DNA of 64,000 nt from Nostocoides sp. (GCA_016702415.1 JADJEA010000001.1:973001-1037000), one strand, 5' to 3'. Shown: positions 7,829-16,083, counted from the first letter of the stretch. Numbers and translations are program-made. Notes: generated from the sequence alone by a model not told the origin.

Positions 7829-7834
7829 TAGGCT
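7829..7834 (+). promoter_or_regulatory. -10 hexamer TAGGCT of a probable leaderless menB promoter
   Basis: TAGGCT followed by exactly six bases and the ATG at 7841, with no Shine-Dalgarno between the previous stop and the start. Confidence 0.6.
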
Positions 7835-7840
7835 GGCGCC

Positions 7841-8680
7841 ATGAACGATGCGGTGACCTGGACCCCCGACGGCGACTACGAGGACATCCGCTACGAGTTG
7901 TCCGGGGACGGGATCGCCAAGATCACGATCAACCGGCCGGAGGTGCGCAATGCGTTCCGCCCGCAAACGCTGATCGAGGTCTCGGACGCCCTCGATCGCG
8001 CCCGCGAGGACACCTCGGTCGGCGTCGTCATCCTCACCGGTGAGGGTCCGGACGCCTTCTGCTCCGGGGGCGACCAGCGCGTGCGCGGCGACACCGGCTA
8101 TCTCACCGAGCCCGGTCGGGCGGGGGCCGTGGGCCGCTTCCACGTCACCGACCTGCACATCCAGATGCGTCGTATGCCGAAGCCCATCATCGCCATGGTC
8201 GCCGGCTACGCGATCGGCGGCGGTCACGTCCTCCATCTCGTGTGCGACTTGACCGTTGCCGCCGACAATGCGAAGTTCGGGCAGGTCGGGCCCAAGGTGG
8301 GGTCCTTCGACGGCGGCTTCGGGGCCGGGCTGCTCGCCCAGATGATCGGGGTCAAGAAGGCCAAGGAGATCTGGTTCCTGTGCGAGCAGTACTCCGCGGA
8401 GGAGGCCCGCGAGATGGGCATGGTCAACAAGGTCGTCCCGCTGGCGGATCTCGAGACCGAGACGGTCGCGTGGGCGCGCCGGATGCTGCAGCTCTCGCCG
8501 TTCGCGCTGCGGCTGATGAAGGCGAGCTTCAATGCGGCCGAGGACGGGCTCAGCGGCATCCAGCAACTCGCCCACGACGCCAACCTCCTCTTCTATGCGA
8601 CGGAGGAGGCCAAGGAGGGCCGCGAGGCCTACAAGGCGAAGCGCCGGCCGGAGTTCGAGAAATTCCCCAAGCGGGCCTGA
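7841..8680 (+). CDS. menB: 1,4-dihydroxy-2-naphthoyl-CoA synthase
   Basis: Crotonase-fold enzyme that cyclises O-succinylbenzoyl-CoA in menaquinone biosynthesis. 279 aa. MenB-specific signatures rather than generic enoyl-CoA hydratase: CSGGDQRVRG (74-83) followed by DTGYL, the oxyanion-hole GYAIGGGH (122-129), GPKVGSFDGGFG (150-161) and the C-terminal AKRRPEFEKFPKRA. Leaderless start inferred from the -10 at 7829. It is the last native gene before the 8.7-13.7 kb island. Confidence 0.93.
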   Translation: MNDAVTWTPDGDYEDIRYELSGDGIAKITINRPEVRNAFRPQTLIEVSDALDRAREDTSVGVVILTGEGPDAFCSGGDQRVRGDTGYLTEPGRAGAVGRFHVTDLHIQMRRMPKPIIAMVAGYAIGGGHVLHLVCDLTVAADNAKFGQVGPKVGSFDGGFGAGLLAQMIGVKKAKEIWFLCEQYSAEEAREMGMVNKVVPLADLETETVAWARRMLQLSPFALRLMKASFNAAEDGLSGIQQLAHDANLLFYATEEAKEGREAYKAKRRPEFEKFPKRA

Positions 8681-8780
8681 CCCCGACTCACCGGGCAGTG
8701 GAGTTCAGCGGTCGTGGTGTACGACAGACCTGTGCAGGGAAACGACGAGGCAAGCGGGTCCGTCTCCCCGTTTCCGTTGA

Positions 8781-8806
8781 GCATGATCGAAGTGGCGCGA
8801 TCATGC
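8781..8806. repeat. Inverted repeat GCATGATCG / CGATCATGC upstream of island cassette
   Basis: Perfect 9-bp arms 8781-8789 and 8798-8806 with an 8-nt spacer, about 75 bp before the first small ORF. It could be an operator or a hairpin. Confidence 0.7.
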
Positions 8807-8880
8807 GCCGAGGCCGTGGATGAACTCATCCCCACACCCGCGACGGCGTAGCAGCGGAGGACACGCCTGATGTTTCGGCC

Positions 8881-8973
8881 ATGAGCGACGGCGACCTCAG
8901 CACTGCCCTGCAACAGGTCCTTGGCGAAGGTTCGCCTCTTCAACAAGCTGGATGGGGGCGAGTAGTCGCATGA
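8881..8973 (+). CDS. 30-aa ORF coupled to the next gene (or tail of a lost gene)
   Basis: ATG 8881 to TGA 8971-8973, overlapping the next ATG (ATGA at 8970). The peptide begins MSDGDLSTALQQVLGEG. The frame is open upstream to 8824 without a better start, so this may be the remaining C-terminus of a longer protein deleted when the island formed. No strong Shine-Dalgarno precedes the ATG. The overlap is the main reason to report it. Confidence 0.4.
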   Translation: MSDGDLSTALQQVLGEGSPLQQAGWGRVVA

Positions 8974-9620
8974 TGCGGCATCCAGTCGACGGCGCGCACG
9001 AGCCGTACGACGTGCTGCGCGGCACCTGCCCATCCTGTGGATCGGGCGAGGTCGTGCACCTGATTATCGGCATGCCATCGGGACTGGACGCTATGTCAGG
9101 CCACCCTGACTGGGTTCGGTGGGTGGGTTGCCTGGACCCGGGTTTCGAGCGGGAATGCGGCTCATGCGGGGCGACGTGGAACAGGCGCTCCGTCCACGCT
9201 TTCAACCCGATCCGACTGCTGTCGGAGGCTGGCGCATCGTTCGCCCTGCTACCTGCGCCGAGCCTAGTCAACTTCGACTATCCGGACATCCATCTGGTGG
9301 ACATCGAACTGCTGACACCCGATCGTCTCGTCCGTTACCTTGGGCGACCGCTGCGTCGAGACACGCTCGCAAGGCTCGCCGAAGCCTGGATGCAAGCGGC
9401 CCACGACGAGCACCCCGAGCAGACTGTCCCGACTGTTCAGGATGACGCCGCCGGCCTCGCTGTCGTTGTCCACCAGTCAGCCCCGTTCGCGGTGACCCTG
9501 GAGATCTTGGTCGAGGCCAACCTTGGCGGCGATGTCCCCGACCCAGATGGAGTCTCATTTGACGTTCCACGCTCCGGGTTGATCGACGCCGCACACTCGA
9601 TAGAAGGGTGGTTGGTATGA
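8970..9620 (+). CDS. Unknown 216-aa protein with N-terminal zinc-ribbon cysteines
   Basis: Start at ATG 8970, chosen because it overlaps the upstream stop (ATGA); another ATG at 8952 would add six residues. The N-terminal 70 residues carry CPSC and, about 40 residues later, CGSC with WNRR after it, which looks like a two-knuckle zinc ribbon. An extra Cys lies in between. The remaining 140 residues form an acidic, mixed alpha/beta domain that I do not recognise. Its stop overlaps the next start (ATGA), so the pair is coupled. Function unknown. Confidence 0.65.
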   Translation: MMRHPVDGAHEPYDVLRGTCPSCGSGEVVHLIIGMPSGLDAMSGHPDWVRWVGCLDPGFERECGSCGATWNRRSVHAFNPIRLLSEAGASFALLPAPSLVNFDYPDIHLVDIELLTPDRLVRYLGRPLRRDTLARLAEAWMQAAHDEHPEQTVPTVQDDAAGLAVVVHQSAPFAVTLEILVEANLGGDVPDPDGVSFDVPRSGLIDAAHSIEGWLV

Positions 9621-10210
9621 GCTACCTCGGAACCATCCTCGAACTCGACGATGTCTCACGTCTCACGGGCGTTTGCCTTAAACCACTCGCACGCGATCTC
9701 GTGCACCGGGACGGCACGGTGTACCTCCACGTCGTGATGCTGCCCGCGGGAAACGACGCAACCACCGCAAGCGGCGCCGTCGCGACCTTCATGCCGGCGA
9801 CACTTGCAACCATCGACGGGAATCAGCCTGACGGCAGCACGTGGTTCGCGACGTTCCAACTCGCTGCAGACCACCGCGATTCTGTATGGGTTGAGCAAGC
9901 AGCTGACTCTGCGATTCTCCGCGCTTTGAACCTCACCGGGATGGGCGAGGGGAGTGTATGGGGCCAAGCGCTCCGTGCCGACGACCTGCGCTCGGCCAAC
10001 GAGGTCGCCGGCGATTACGACGTGAGCGATTGGTCGGTCTCTGACCTGCTCACCGGGTTGCTGATCGAGTTGACCAACACCGATCTCGCAATCGTCGCCG
10101 CGGACTCTGGTCGACCCCCGCAGGGCGAGAGGGCAGGCGAAACCCGACGGACTCGACTGCACGAACTGCTCATGTCTTGGGCCGCCACCTACGACGGGCC
10201 GGCCGTATGA
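9617..10210 (+). CDS. Unknown 197-aa protein, second of coupled pair
   Basis: ATG 9617 overlaps the upstream TGA. Acidic soluble protein starting MSYLGTILELDDVSRLTGVCL; mixed beta-rich N-terminal half (YLHVVMLPAGND, TWFATFQLAAD) and an acidic helical C-terminal half (SVSDLLTGLLIEL). No signal peptide or membrane helix. No recognised family. Stoichiometric coupling with the zinc-ribbon protein suggests a complex, but neither partner gives a functional clue. Confidence 0.65.
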   Translation: MSYLGTILELDDVSRLTGVCLKPLARDLVHRDGTVYLHVVMLPAGNDATTASGAVATFMPATLATIDGNQPDGSTWFATFQLAADHRDSVWVEQAADSAILRALNLTGMGEGSVWGQALRADDLRSANEVAGDYDVSDWSVSDLLTGLLIELTNTDLAIVAADSGRPPQGERAGETRRTRLHELLMSWAATYDGPAV

Positions 10211-10365
10211 CGGCAGGGGCCGAACAACGACGAGCAACTCGCTGCGTGAACAACTGCCCGCGCTCTTGGGGTAAGACCCAGACGAAAACGGTGACGGGAT
10301 GCTGGACCCCTTGGACCCCTTGGGCCCTAGCCCGAATGTTTCATCGGGTGGCGGCGTCGGTGTGA
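10207..10365 (+). pseudogene. Possible fourth cassette ORF cut by the IS1380 element
   Basis: ATG 10207 overlaps the previous stop (ATGA again). Only about 40 codons (MTAGAEQRRATRCVNNCPRSW...) lie before the IS end at 10326; the frame then continues a few codons into the IS and stops at 10365. A 9-bp duplication (GGACCCCTT x2) occurs just before the IS. Weak ORF; the overlap is the only support. Confidence 0.35.
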
Positions 10366-12007
10366 CCGGCGCCGTTGCCGTTTGTGTGACGTGATTTTGG
10401 CAGGTGGGTACGACAGTGGCCGGGATGTCGCTGCCGGTGGGCGTCGTCTTCCACGAACGAGAGGGCGGCCTGGGGTGGTAGGGGCGTTTCGGGTGCGCTG
10501 GTCAGGGCGGTGACAGCGCGGTCAGGTTGGTCCATGCGTCGGTGAACAGGGCCGCCCACGGGGCGGTGTTCTTCACGTGCAGGAGTCGCTGTCGTGCGGT
10601 GCGCACGAGTGTCGCGGCGATGGTGAACAGGCGGTGGCGCAGGGTTTTGGGCTCCCACCGTCGGGCGTCGTGGCCGGTCAGGGCGAGCATCCCCATCCAC
10701 GCGAGGAGATCGTTGGCGATCTGGACGATGAGCAGCCAGACGCGGTTTTGGTTGAAGCCGTGTAGTGGCAGGTTGGTCAGGCCGCTGTCTTTGGCGATGC
10801 GGATGCGGTCTTCGCAGCGGGCGCGGCGGCGGTGGCGAAGTTCGAGGTCGGCAAGTTGGCCCTTGGCCGTGTTGGTGACGAACGCGGTCAGGCGGTAGCC
10901 GTCGACGTCGTCGAAGCGTAGCTGCGCACCGGGGTGGGGTCGTTCCCGGCGCACGATCACCCGCATGCCCGGCGGGTACCCCTTCAGCGTGAGCAGGTCG
11001 GTGAACTCGGCCACGTCCGCGCCCTCACGTACGGCCCCGTCGGCGTTGTACGCGCTCTGCCACACACCCTCGGGGATCAGCTTGTACAGGTCAGCAGTGT
11101 TCGCCGGCAGGGTCCACCCGATCGAGTACGACACCCCACGCCGGTGCACAAACCCGAGCAGTTCCCGGGTGCCACCGCCGCCATCGGTCCTGATCAGGAC
11201 CTTCTTGCCTGGCCGGGACGGGTTGATCCCAGGCACGGCTGCCAGGGCAGCCTTGATGAGGAGCTCGTGGTCGGCAGCGGTGTTCGACCCGGCGTTCCCG
11301 GCCCGCAGCAGCATCGCCAATGGTTCCCCGGTCCCGCCCTGGCCATGGTCGACGAACGCGCACAACGGGTGAAACCCGTACCCCCGCTTAAACGTCGGCG
11401 CGGCCATCTCCTTGTCCGAGTGCGCCGTCACCAACGTGGCGTCCAGGTCGATGACCAGCGGGTCCGCCGCGCTGATCGCGTGGTTCGGGGCGTGCTTGCC
11501 GGCCAGTTCCCACACCCGGGCCCGCGCTGTGGCACGAGCTGACGCGACGGCCTTCTCGACCGCGCCGACGTCCGCCGCCAGGGTGGCGATGCTGCGACTG
11601 ATCGTGGCGTCCGAGGCCACCAAGCCATAGATCCCCGGCTCGGCCCGCAGCAGCGAGGCGTCCGAGCAGGCATCCCCACCCAACGCCAGCGACACCGCCA
11701 AATCCAGGACGACCTTGGCGGGGTCGTGCCTGGCCAGCGGCTTACGCCAAGACGACAGCGCATCCGACAGCGCCACGTCCAGGCCCGCGACCCGCGCAGT
11801 GCGCGTCAACAGCACCCCACCGGCCTGCGCGACCGCAGGCACATCCGCGGTGTCGACTCGAACATGCGGATACAGACCGCTACGCTTACTCACCTGGGAA
11901 GTGCCCTTCGACTGCGACGATTTCGACTTCGACAATCGCTATTCTCGCAGCTCAGGGGCACTTTTCATGTCACGGCACACCCGCCCTCATGAAATCTCCG
12001 GGCTAGG
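10326..12007. mobile_element. IS1380-family insertion sequence, complete (about 1.68 kb)
   Basis: Imperfect terminal inverted repeats: left end CCTAGCCCGAATGTTTCAT (from 10326) and, read inward from 12007, CCTAGCCCGGAGATTTCAT; they share CCTAGCCCG and TTTCAT. A single transposase gene fills the element. The flanks (GGGC left, CGGT right) do not form a clear target duplication, so the surroundings may have been rearranged after insertion. Its right end abuts the first 107-bp direct repeat. Confidence 0.85.
10502..11935 (-). CDS. IS1380-family transposase
   Basis: 477 aa, full length for the family, reading leftward. DDE residues are visible: Asp163/Asp165 in LVIDLDATLV, Asp251 in IRTDGGGGTREL, and Glu in ARCEDRIRIAKDSGL near 388. 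The family-typical FNQNRVWLLIVQIANDLLAW segment is represented by NQNRVWLLIVQIANDL. The frame is uninterrupted, so the element may still be active. Start ATG 11935 follows a Ser/Lys-rich N-terminus (MSKSKSSQSKG). Confidence 0.92.
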   Translation of the reverse strand: MSKSKSSQSKGTSQVSKRSGLYPHVRVDTADVPAVAQAGGVLLTRTARVAGLDVALSDALSSWRKPLARHDPAKVVLDLAVSLALGGDACSDASLLRAEPGIYGLVASDATISRSIATLAADVGAVEKAVASARATARARVWELAGKHAPNHAISAADPLVIDLDATLVTAHSDKEMAAPTFKRGYGFHPLCAFVDHGQGGTGEPLAMLLRAGNAGSNTAADHELLIKAALAAVPGINPSRPGKKVLIRTDGGGGTRELLGFVHRRGVSYSIGWTLPANTADLYKLIPEGVWQSAYNADGAVREGADVAEFTDLLTLKGYPPGMRVIVRRERPHPGAQLRFDDVDGYRLTAFVTNTAKGQLADLELRHRRRARCEDRIRIAKDSGLTNLPLHGFNQNRVWLLIVQIANDLLAWMGMLALTGHDARRWEPKTLRHRLFTIAATLVRTARQRLLHVKNTAPWAALFTDAWTNLTALSPP

Positions 12008-12113
12008 CGGTTGGGCTTGCTCACACCGCCGGGTGTGGCGGTCGGGCCACTTTCGGCCGGCCCGGTGGCCGTGATCGCCGTCGTGTCGGTGCTGGGCCAG
12101 GTCGGCGCGTAGC
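12007..12113. repeat. Direct repeat copy 1 (about 107 bp) left of DUF4037 gene
   Basis: Nearly identical to 13569-13677: starts GCGGTTGGGCTTGCTCACAC and ends near CAGGTCGGCG[C/G]GTAGC; differs by one 2-nt gap and a few substitutions. It begins exactly where the IS1380 right end stops, so it may be truncated. Confidence 0.9.
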
Positions 12114-12390
12114 GTGCGACGGTCTCGGCGTACGCGCCGCCACAAGGCCAGGTGATCGTTATGGATCGCCGCAGGAAGATGGAGCCTGGCCACCCAGCCC
12201 GATCGCACGTCGGGCAAGGTGTGCTGACGCAATTCCCCTTGGCTGTGGGCACGGGAGGCGCGGCCACCGTCCGGCCACGACCCAGCGGGGGAAGTCAGGT
12301 GGCCACGGGCGGGGACAGCATTGGGATGGCGGGGATGGGCACCTCGCCCTGATACCGACGATCGGACAAGGCACGCCGTAGTGTCGACGA
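12114..12390. other. Gap between direct repeat and DUF4037 gene
   Basis: No supported gene. Open frames on both strands here have no recognisable similarity. A TAGTGT hexamer at 12379-12384 stands six bases before the GTG of the next gene and is its probable leaderless -10. Confidence 0.4.
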
Positions 12391-13521
12391 GTGGCACTGA
12401 TGCTCGATGAGAACGGGATCGGTCTGGCGCGGTCGTACTGGGTCCAGATGGTGCGCCCGCTGCTCAATCTCGAACTCCCCTCGGTGCCACGCATAGCTGC
12501 GCGAATCGGATCGGGTTCGGACGTGCTGGGCTTGGACGACGAGATGTCGCGCGATCACGACTGGGGCCTGCGGCTGCAGTTGCTGGTGCCGTCAACGGCG
12601 CGCTCGCGGGTCCAAGATGTGCTGACTCAACATCTGCCAGCTGAGTTTGCCGGCCACCCCACCCGGCTCCGGTTCACCGGTCAGGAGAGTCCTTCGCTGA
12701 CCGTGGAGGTGGACACCCTCGACTCCTTGATCGAATCCCGCCTCGGATTCGACCCGCGGGTCGGTGGCAGCGCACTGGACTGGCTGTCCCTCACCGGGCA
12801 GGCGGTGCTCGAGTTCACGTCAGGAGAAGTCTTCGAGGACTCCGAAGGACAACTCACCGGGCTGAGGTCAGTGTTGAGCTGGTACCCCGAGGACGTGTGG
12901 CGGTATGTGGTCGCGTCAGCCTGGCAGCGTGTCGATCAGGAGCTGCCGATCATGGGAAGAGCGGGCGAGCGCGGTGACGACCTTGGGTCACGGATCGTCG
13001 CCGCACGCCTCGTGGACGTCGCTGTGCATCTTGGCTTCCTCGTGTGTCGCCGGTGGGCTCCCTACTCGAAGTGGAGAGGCACCGTCTTCGCCCGGCTGCC
13101 TCTCCCGAGCCAGGTCATTGGGCATCTCGCCAACGTGCTGGACGCACCAACGTGGCCGGAACGTGGGCAGCACGTGCTCCGCGCTGTGGAGCTGCTAGCC
13201 GAACAGCAAGCACGTGGGGGGCTGCCGACGGTGGCGCCCGTCTGCACTCCGTTCTGGGATCGCCCGTTCCTCCATCTCAACCCGGCCCTGGTGCCGGCCA
13301 TCGACGACAGCATCTCCGATCCGGCGGTCCGGGCTCTCCCCATCGGACTCGGCAGTATCGAGCAACGTTCAGACAACGTGGACCTCCTGGTCCATGCGGC
13401 CCGTCGGCGCGCTGCGGTTGGAGCTGCGAGCAACGGGACGGCCCTCCCTGACGAACGTCCGACCATCGCCGAGGCGCTACCTTGCACGCGCTGTGGTGCA
13501 GCGCCCGCTCACGCAATCTGA
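12391..13521 (+). CDS. DUF4037 protein (nucleotidyltransferase-like)
   Basis: 376 aa. The segment GSGSDVLGLDDEMSRDHDWG (40-59) is the DUF4037 hallmark; its GS...D...D-D pattern resembles nucleotidyltransferase active sites. A helical C-terminal region with SWYPEDVWRY and KWRGTVFARLP follows, as in the family, whose biochemical role is not established. Leaderless GTG start from the -10 at 12379. The last 15 residues include a CTRCG pair. It sits alone between two 107-bp direct repeats, which makes it look like a mobile cassette. Confidence 0.8.
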   Translation: MALMLDENGIGLARSYWVQMVRPLLNLELPSVPRIAARIGSGSDVLGLDDEMSRDHDWGLRLQLLVPSTARSRVQDVLTQHLPAEFAGHPTRLRFTGQESPSLTVEVDTLDSLIESRLGFDPRVGGSALDWLSLTGQAVLEFTSGEVFEDSEGQLTGLRSVLSWYPEDVWRYVVASAWQRVDQELPIMGRAGERGDDLGSRIVAARLVDVAVHLGFLVCRRWAPYSKWRGTVFARLPLPSQVIGHLANVLDAPTWPERGQHVLRAVELLAEQQARGGLPTVAPVCTPFWDRPFLHLNPALVPAIDDSISDPAVRALPIGLGSIEQRSDNVDLLVHAARRRAAVGAASNGTALPDERPTIAEALPCTRCGAAPAHAI

Positions 13522-13568
13522 ACCGCACGCGGTCGTGCAGTCTTCACCGCATGTGGACAGGTTGTCTG

Positions 13569-13677
13569 GGCGGTTGGGCTTGCTCACACCGCCGGGGGTG
13601 TGGCGGTCGGGCCACTCTCGGCCGGCCCGGTGGCCGTGATCGCCGTCGTGTCGGTGCTGGGCCAGGTCGGCGGGTAG
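13569..13677. repeat. Direct repeat copy 2 (about 107 bp), at the pip junction
   Basis: Second copy of the 12007-12113 sequence. Its last bases merge into coding sequence of the truncated pip gene (native frame resumes near 13673), so this copy marks the right edge of the island. Confidence 0.9.
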
Positions 13678-14350
13678 CACCCTGGCGCTCGCATACGCGC
13701 TCGCCCACCCCGATCGGGTCCTCGGGCTCGTCCTCGTCGCGGTCACCACGACCAGCCGGGAGGAGGTCGATTGGATCACCGAGGGCGTCGGCGCCATCTA
13801 TCCCGAGGCCTGGGACCGGTTCGCGCGGCACGCCGAGGAGGGCGGGATCGGCTAACAGCACGGCCATGCGCGCCTGGTCGAGGCGTATGCCGCATTGCTC
13901 GCCTCGCCCGATCCTGCCGTCCGGGACGCGGCCTCGCGCGAATGGGCGGTGTGGGAGGACACGCACGTCGGGATCGGCGCCGGCGGTCCCGTCCGCGACC
14001 CGCGCTGGGCCGACGACGCGTTCCGGCACGCCTTCACGCGCCTGGCGACCCACTATTGGTCGCACGACGGCTTCGTCGACCCGCCGATACTGGCGCGGGT
14101 CGGGGAGCTAAGCGGCATACCCGCCACGCTTATCCACGGTCGCCGCGACATCTCGAGTCCGGCGGTCACGGCCTGGAGGCTGCACCGTGCCTGGCCCGGT
14201 TCCACCCTCGTCATCGACGAGGGCGACGGCCACGGCGGCGCGTCGATGGCCGAGCACTGGCGGGCCGCGAACGACGCCCTCGTCACTGCGCATCGGCGGC
14301 ACGCCGATCCGGTCGCGCGCCTCGGCTCGCCCCCGGAGGCCCGCCCGTAG
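13673..14350 (+). pseudogene. pip: Proline iminopeptidase remnant (5-prime truncated, internal stop)
   Basis: The reading frame resumes at GSTLALAYALAHPDRV, the alpha/beta-hydrolase region just after the nucleophile serine elbow (normally GGSWGSTLAL); everything upstream is replaced by island DNA. It continues through VTTTSREEVDWITEGVGAIY to an in-frame TAA at 13854-13856, then in the same frame through HARLVEAYAALLASPDP, SVWE-like AVWEDTHVG, IHGRRDISSP and GDGHGG (catalytic His region) to 14350. The loss of the N-terminal half and nonsense codon mean it is inactive. Confidence 0.85.
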
Positions 14351-14497
14351 GAGGATCGGACCCGACCCGCTCACGACGCGGCGTCCCGGTCACGCGCGAT
14401 CGGGGCACGTCCGTCGCGGGATCAGTCCCGAGCGATCGGGTTGAGCCCGATCGGGGTGCACGAGCCGGCGAGGACGGAGGAGATGAGGACGGTGGCG

Positions 14498-15325
14498 ATG
14501 ACGAACGGGCACCCGGTGTCGGTGGGTGTGGACGAGATCGACGGGGAGGCGGTCGCGGCATACCACCGCGACGGCCTGCTGCACGTGCGCGGCCTGCTGT
14601 CCCCGGAGCAGGTCGAGGCGGCCCGCGCCGGAATCGACCGCGTCCTGGACGAACCCGGCCCACTCCACCAGCGCGCCAGCGGGGTCGATGACCCCGGGGC
14701 CTTCGTCGAGGACTTCCGGCGCTGGCGCGACATCCCCGAGTTCGCCGATCTCGCCCTGCGCTCGCTGGCGCCGCAGGTCGCGCGACTGTTGTTGGGGGAG
14801 AGCCCGATTCGCTTCTATCACGACCACGTCCTGGTCAAGGAGGGACAGACGCGACAGCGGACCCCCTGGCATCAGGACCAGCCGTACTACAACGTCGACG
14901 GCCACGGCACCAGCGCCTGGATCCCGGTCGACCCGATCCCCGACGGTGGCTGCCTCGAACTCGTCGCCGGCAGCCACGACGGCCCGTGGAAGATGCCGCG
15001 GACCTTCCTCGACGGCAAGGCGAAGTGGTTCCCCGAGGGCAGCCTGGAGGAGTTGCCCGACATCGAGGGGGACCGGTCGGCATACGACATCCGGCGGTTC
15101 GAGATGGCCCCGGGTGACGCGATCTTCTTCGACTTCCTCACCGTCCATGGCGCCCCCGGATTCCCGTATGCCGCGCGCCGCCGCGTCCTGTCCCTGCGCT
15201 ACCTCGCCGCCGACGCCGTCCACGCGCCACGCGACTGGGTCACCTCCCCGCCGTTCGAGGACATTCTCGGGATCGTGCCGGCCGGGGCGCCGATGGACCA
15301 CCCGCTGTTCCCGGTGGTCGGGTAA
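14498..15325 (+). CDS. PhyH-type Fe(II)/2-oxoglutarate dioxygenase
   Basis: 275 aa phytanoyl-CoA dioxygenase family enzyme. The facial triad is His125 and Asp127 in WHQDQPYY and His217 in TVHGAPG; Arg residues in RRRVLSLRY (about 227-234) should bind 2-oxoglutarate. Also typical: AWIPVDPIPDGGCLELVAGSH. Substrate unknown. ATG 14498 is preferred, with GAGGA eight bases upstream; an in-frame ATG at 14483 is possible. Upstream is the pip remnant; downstream tRNA-Arg. Confidence 0.85.
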   Translation: MTNGHPVSVGVDEIDGEAVAAYHRDGLLHVRGLLSPEQVEAARAGIDRVLDEPGPLHQRASGVDDPGAFVEDFRRWRDIPEFADLALRSLAPQVARLLLGESPIRFYHDHVLVKEGQTRQRTPWHQDQPYYNVDGHGTSAWIPVDPIPDGGCLELVAGSHDGPWKMPRTFLDGKAKWFPEGSLEELPDIEGDRSAYDIRRFEMAPGDAIFFDFLTVHGAPGFPYAARRRVLSLRYLAADAVHAPRDWVTSPPFEDILGIVPAGAPMDHPLFPVVG

Positions 15326-15449
15326 GCGCAGGGCGCGTCGGCGTTCGTGGGTCGGGTCCCGCTCGGGCGGGCCGGGTCCCGCTCGGGCGGCGCCGCACCC
15401 GCCCGGCCGGGCGACCTAGACTTGACCGGCTGGCCCCGCGCCAGCCCCC

Positions 15450-15522
15450 GCCCTCGTAGCTCAGGGGATAGAGCACCGCTCTCCTAAAGCGGGTGTCGCG
15501 CGTTCGATTCGCGCCGGGGGCA
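15450..15522 (+). tRNA. tRNA-Arg (CCT anticodon)
   Basis: Cloverleaf: acceptor GCCCTCG (15450-15456) with CGGGGGC (15515-15521, one T-G pair), anticodon stem CCGCT/AGCGG with loop CTCCTAA (15481-15487; anticodon CCT 15483-15485), T-loop TTCGATT. The terminal CCA is only partly encoded (ACCG). A TAGACT -10-like hexamer lies near 15417. Confidence 0.95.
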
Positions 15523-15606
15523 CCGGCGCTGTCGTGGTCCGTAGCCTCGACGTGGGGCCGCGCGGCATACCCTCGGTGGTGACGCCCACGACCACCAGGA
15601 GCGAGC

Positions 15607-16083
15607 ATGGACATCGTCGACAACGGCCCGGAGCCCAACGCCTTCGACATCGAGACCGCGACGACGCAGAACGCCGCTTATCGCACGGTCGCCTGGACCG
15701 GGAAGTATCTCCAGGTCACGCTCATGTCGATCCCGCCCGGGGAGTCGATCGGCCTGGAGGTCCACCCCGAGACCGACCAGTTCCTCCGCCTGGACGCCGG
15801 CCGCGGCCGGTGCGTCATGGGCCCGGCGCGGGACGACCTGACCTTCACGCAGGACGTCCAGGACGGCTGGAGCATCCAGGTCCCGGCCGGGGTCTGGCAC
15901 GACGTCATCAACACCGGGGATGAGCCGATGCGGCTGTATGCGGTGTACGCCCCCGTCCACCACGCCGCCGGGATCGTCCAGGCCACCGCCGCGGAGGCCG
16001 AGGCCGACGAGGCGGCCGGGCGCGACGAGCCGCCCGCCTGGAGCGTCCAACCCGAGGGCGCCGCACCCGACGGTCACGCCTGA
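15607..16083 (+). CDS. Cupin-domain protein
   Basis: 158 aa with a single cupin barrel. Metal-site pattern: HPETDQFLRLDAGRG (motif 1 with His and Glu) and VPAGVWHDVINTGDEPMRLY (motif 2 with His). The C-terminal 35 residues are acidic and probably disordered. Preceded by AGGAG six bases before the ATG. These small cupins resemble uncharacterised mannose-6-phosphate-isomerase-like proteins; no substrate can be assigned. Confidence 0.82.
   Translation: MDIVDNGPEPNAFDIETATTQNAAYRTVAWTGKYLQVTLMSIPPGESIGLEVHPETDQFLRLDAGRGRCVMGPARDDLTFTQDVQDGWSIQVPAGVWHDVINTGDEPMRLYAVYAPVHHAAGIVQATAAEAEADEAAGRDEPPAWSVQPEGAAPDGHA

Larger units (their letters stand above)
8690..13672. mobile_element. Accessory island: unknown cassette, IS1380 element and DUF4037 gene
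   Basis: Bounded by intact menB on the left and a 5-prime-truncated pip gene on the right. Signs of transfer: no GGCATAC/GTATGCC word in about 5 kb (elsewhere about one per 0.8 kb), visibly lower GC and more A/T-ending codons in its genes, a complete insertion sequence, and direct repeats. No integrase or tRNA-associated attachment site is visible, so the mode of entry is unclear. The left boundary is approximate. Confidence 0.75.

Noticed and set aside
8970..10210. Toxin-antitoxin pair
   Set aside because: Both proteins exceed 190 aa, have no toxin or antitoxin motif I recognise, and no antitoxin-like DNA-binding domain.
11965..12397. Minus-strand ORFs across the direct repeat
   Set aside because: Both strands are open in places and the same frame recurs in the second repeat copy, but no start, Shine-Dalgarno or family similarity; better explained as repeat DNA.
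8690..13672. Prophage or integron
   Set aside because: No integrase, capsid, portal, or attC-like sites; only an IS1380 element and unknown genes.
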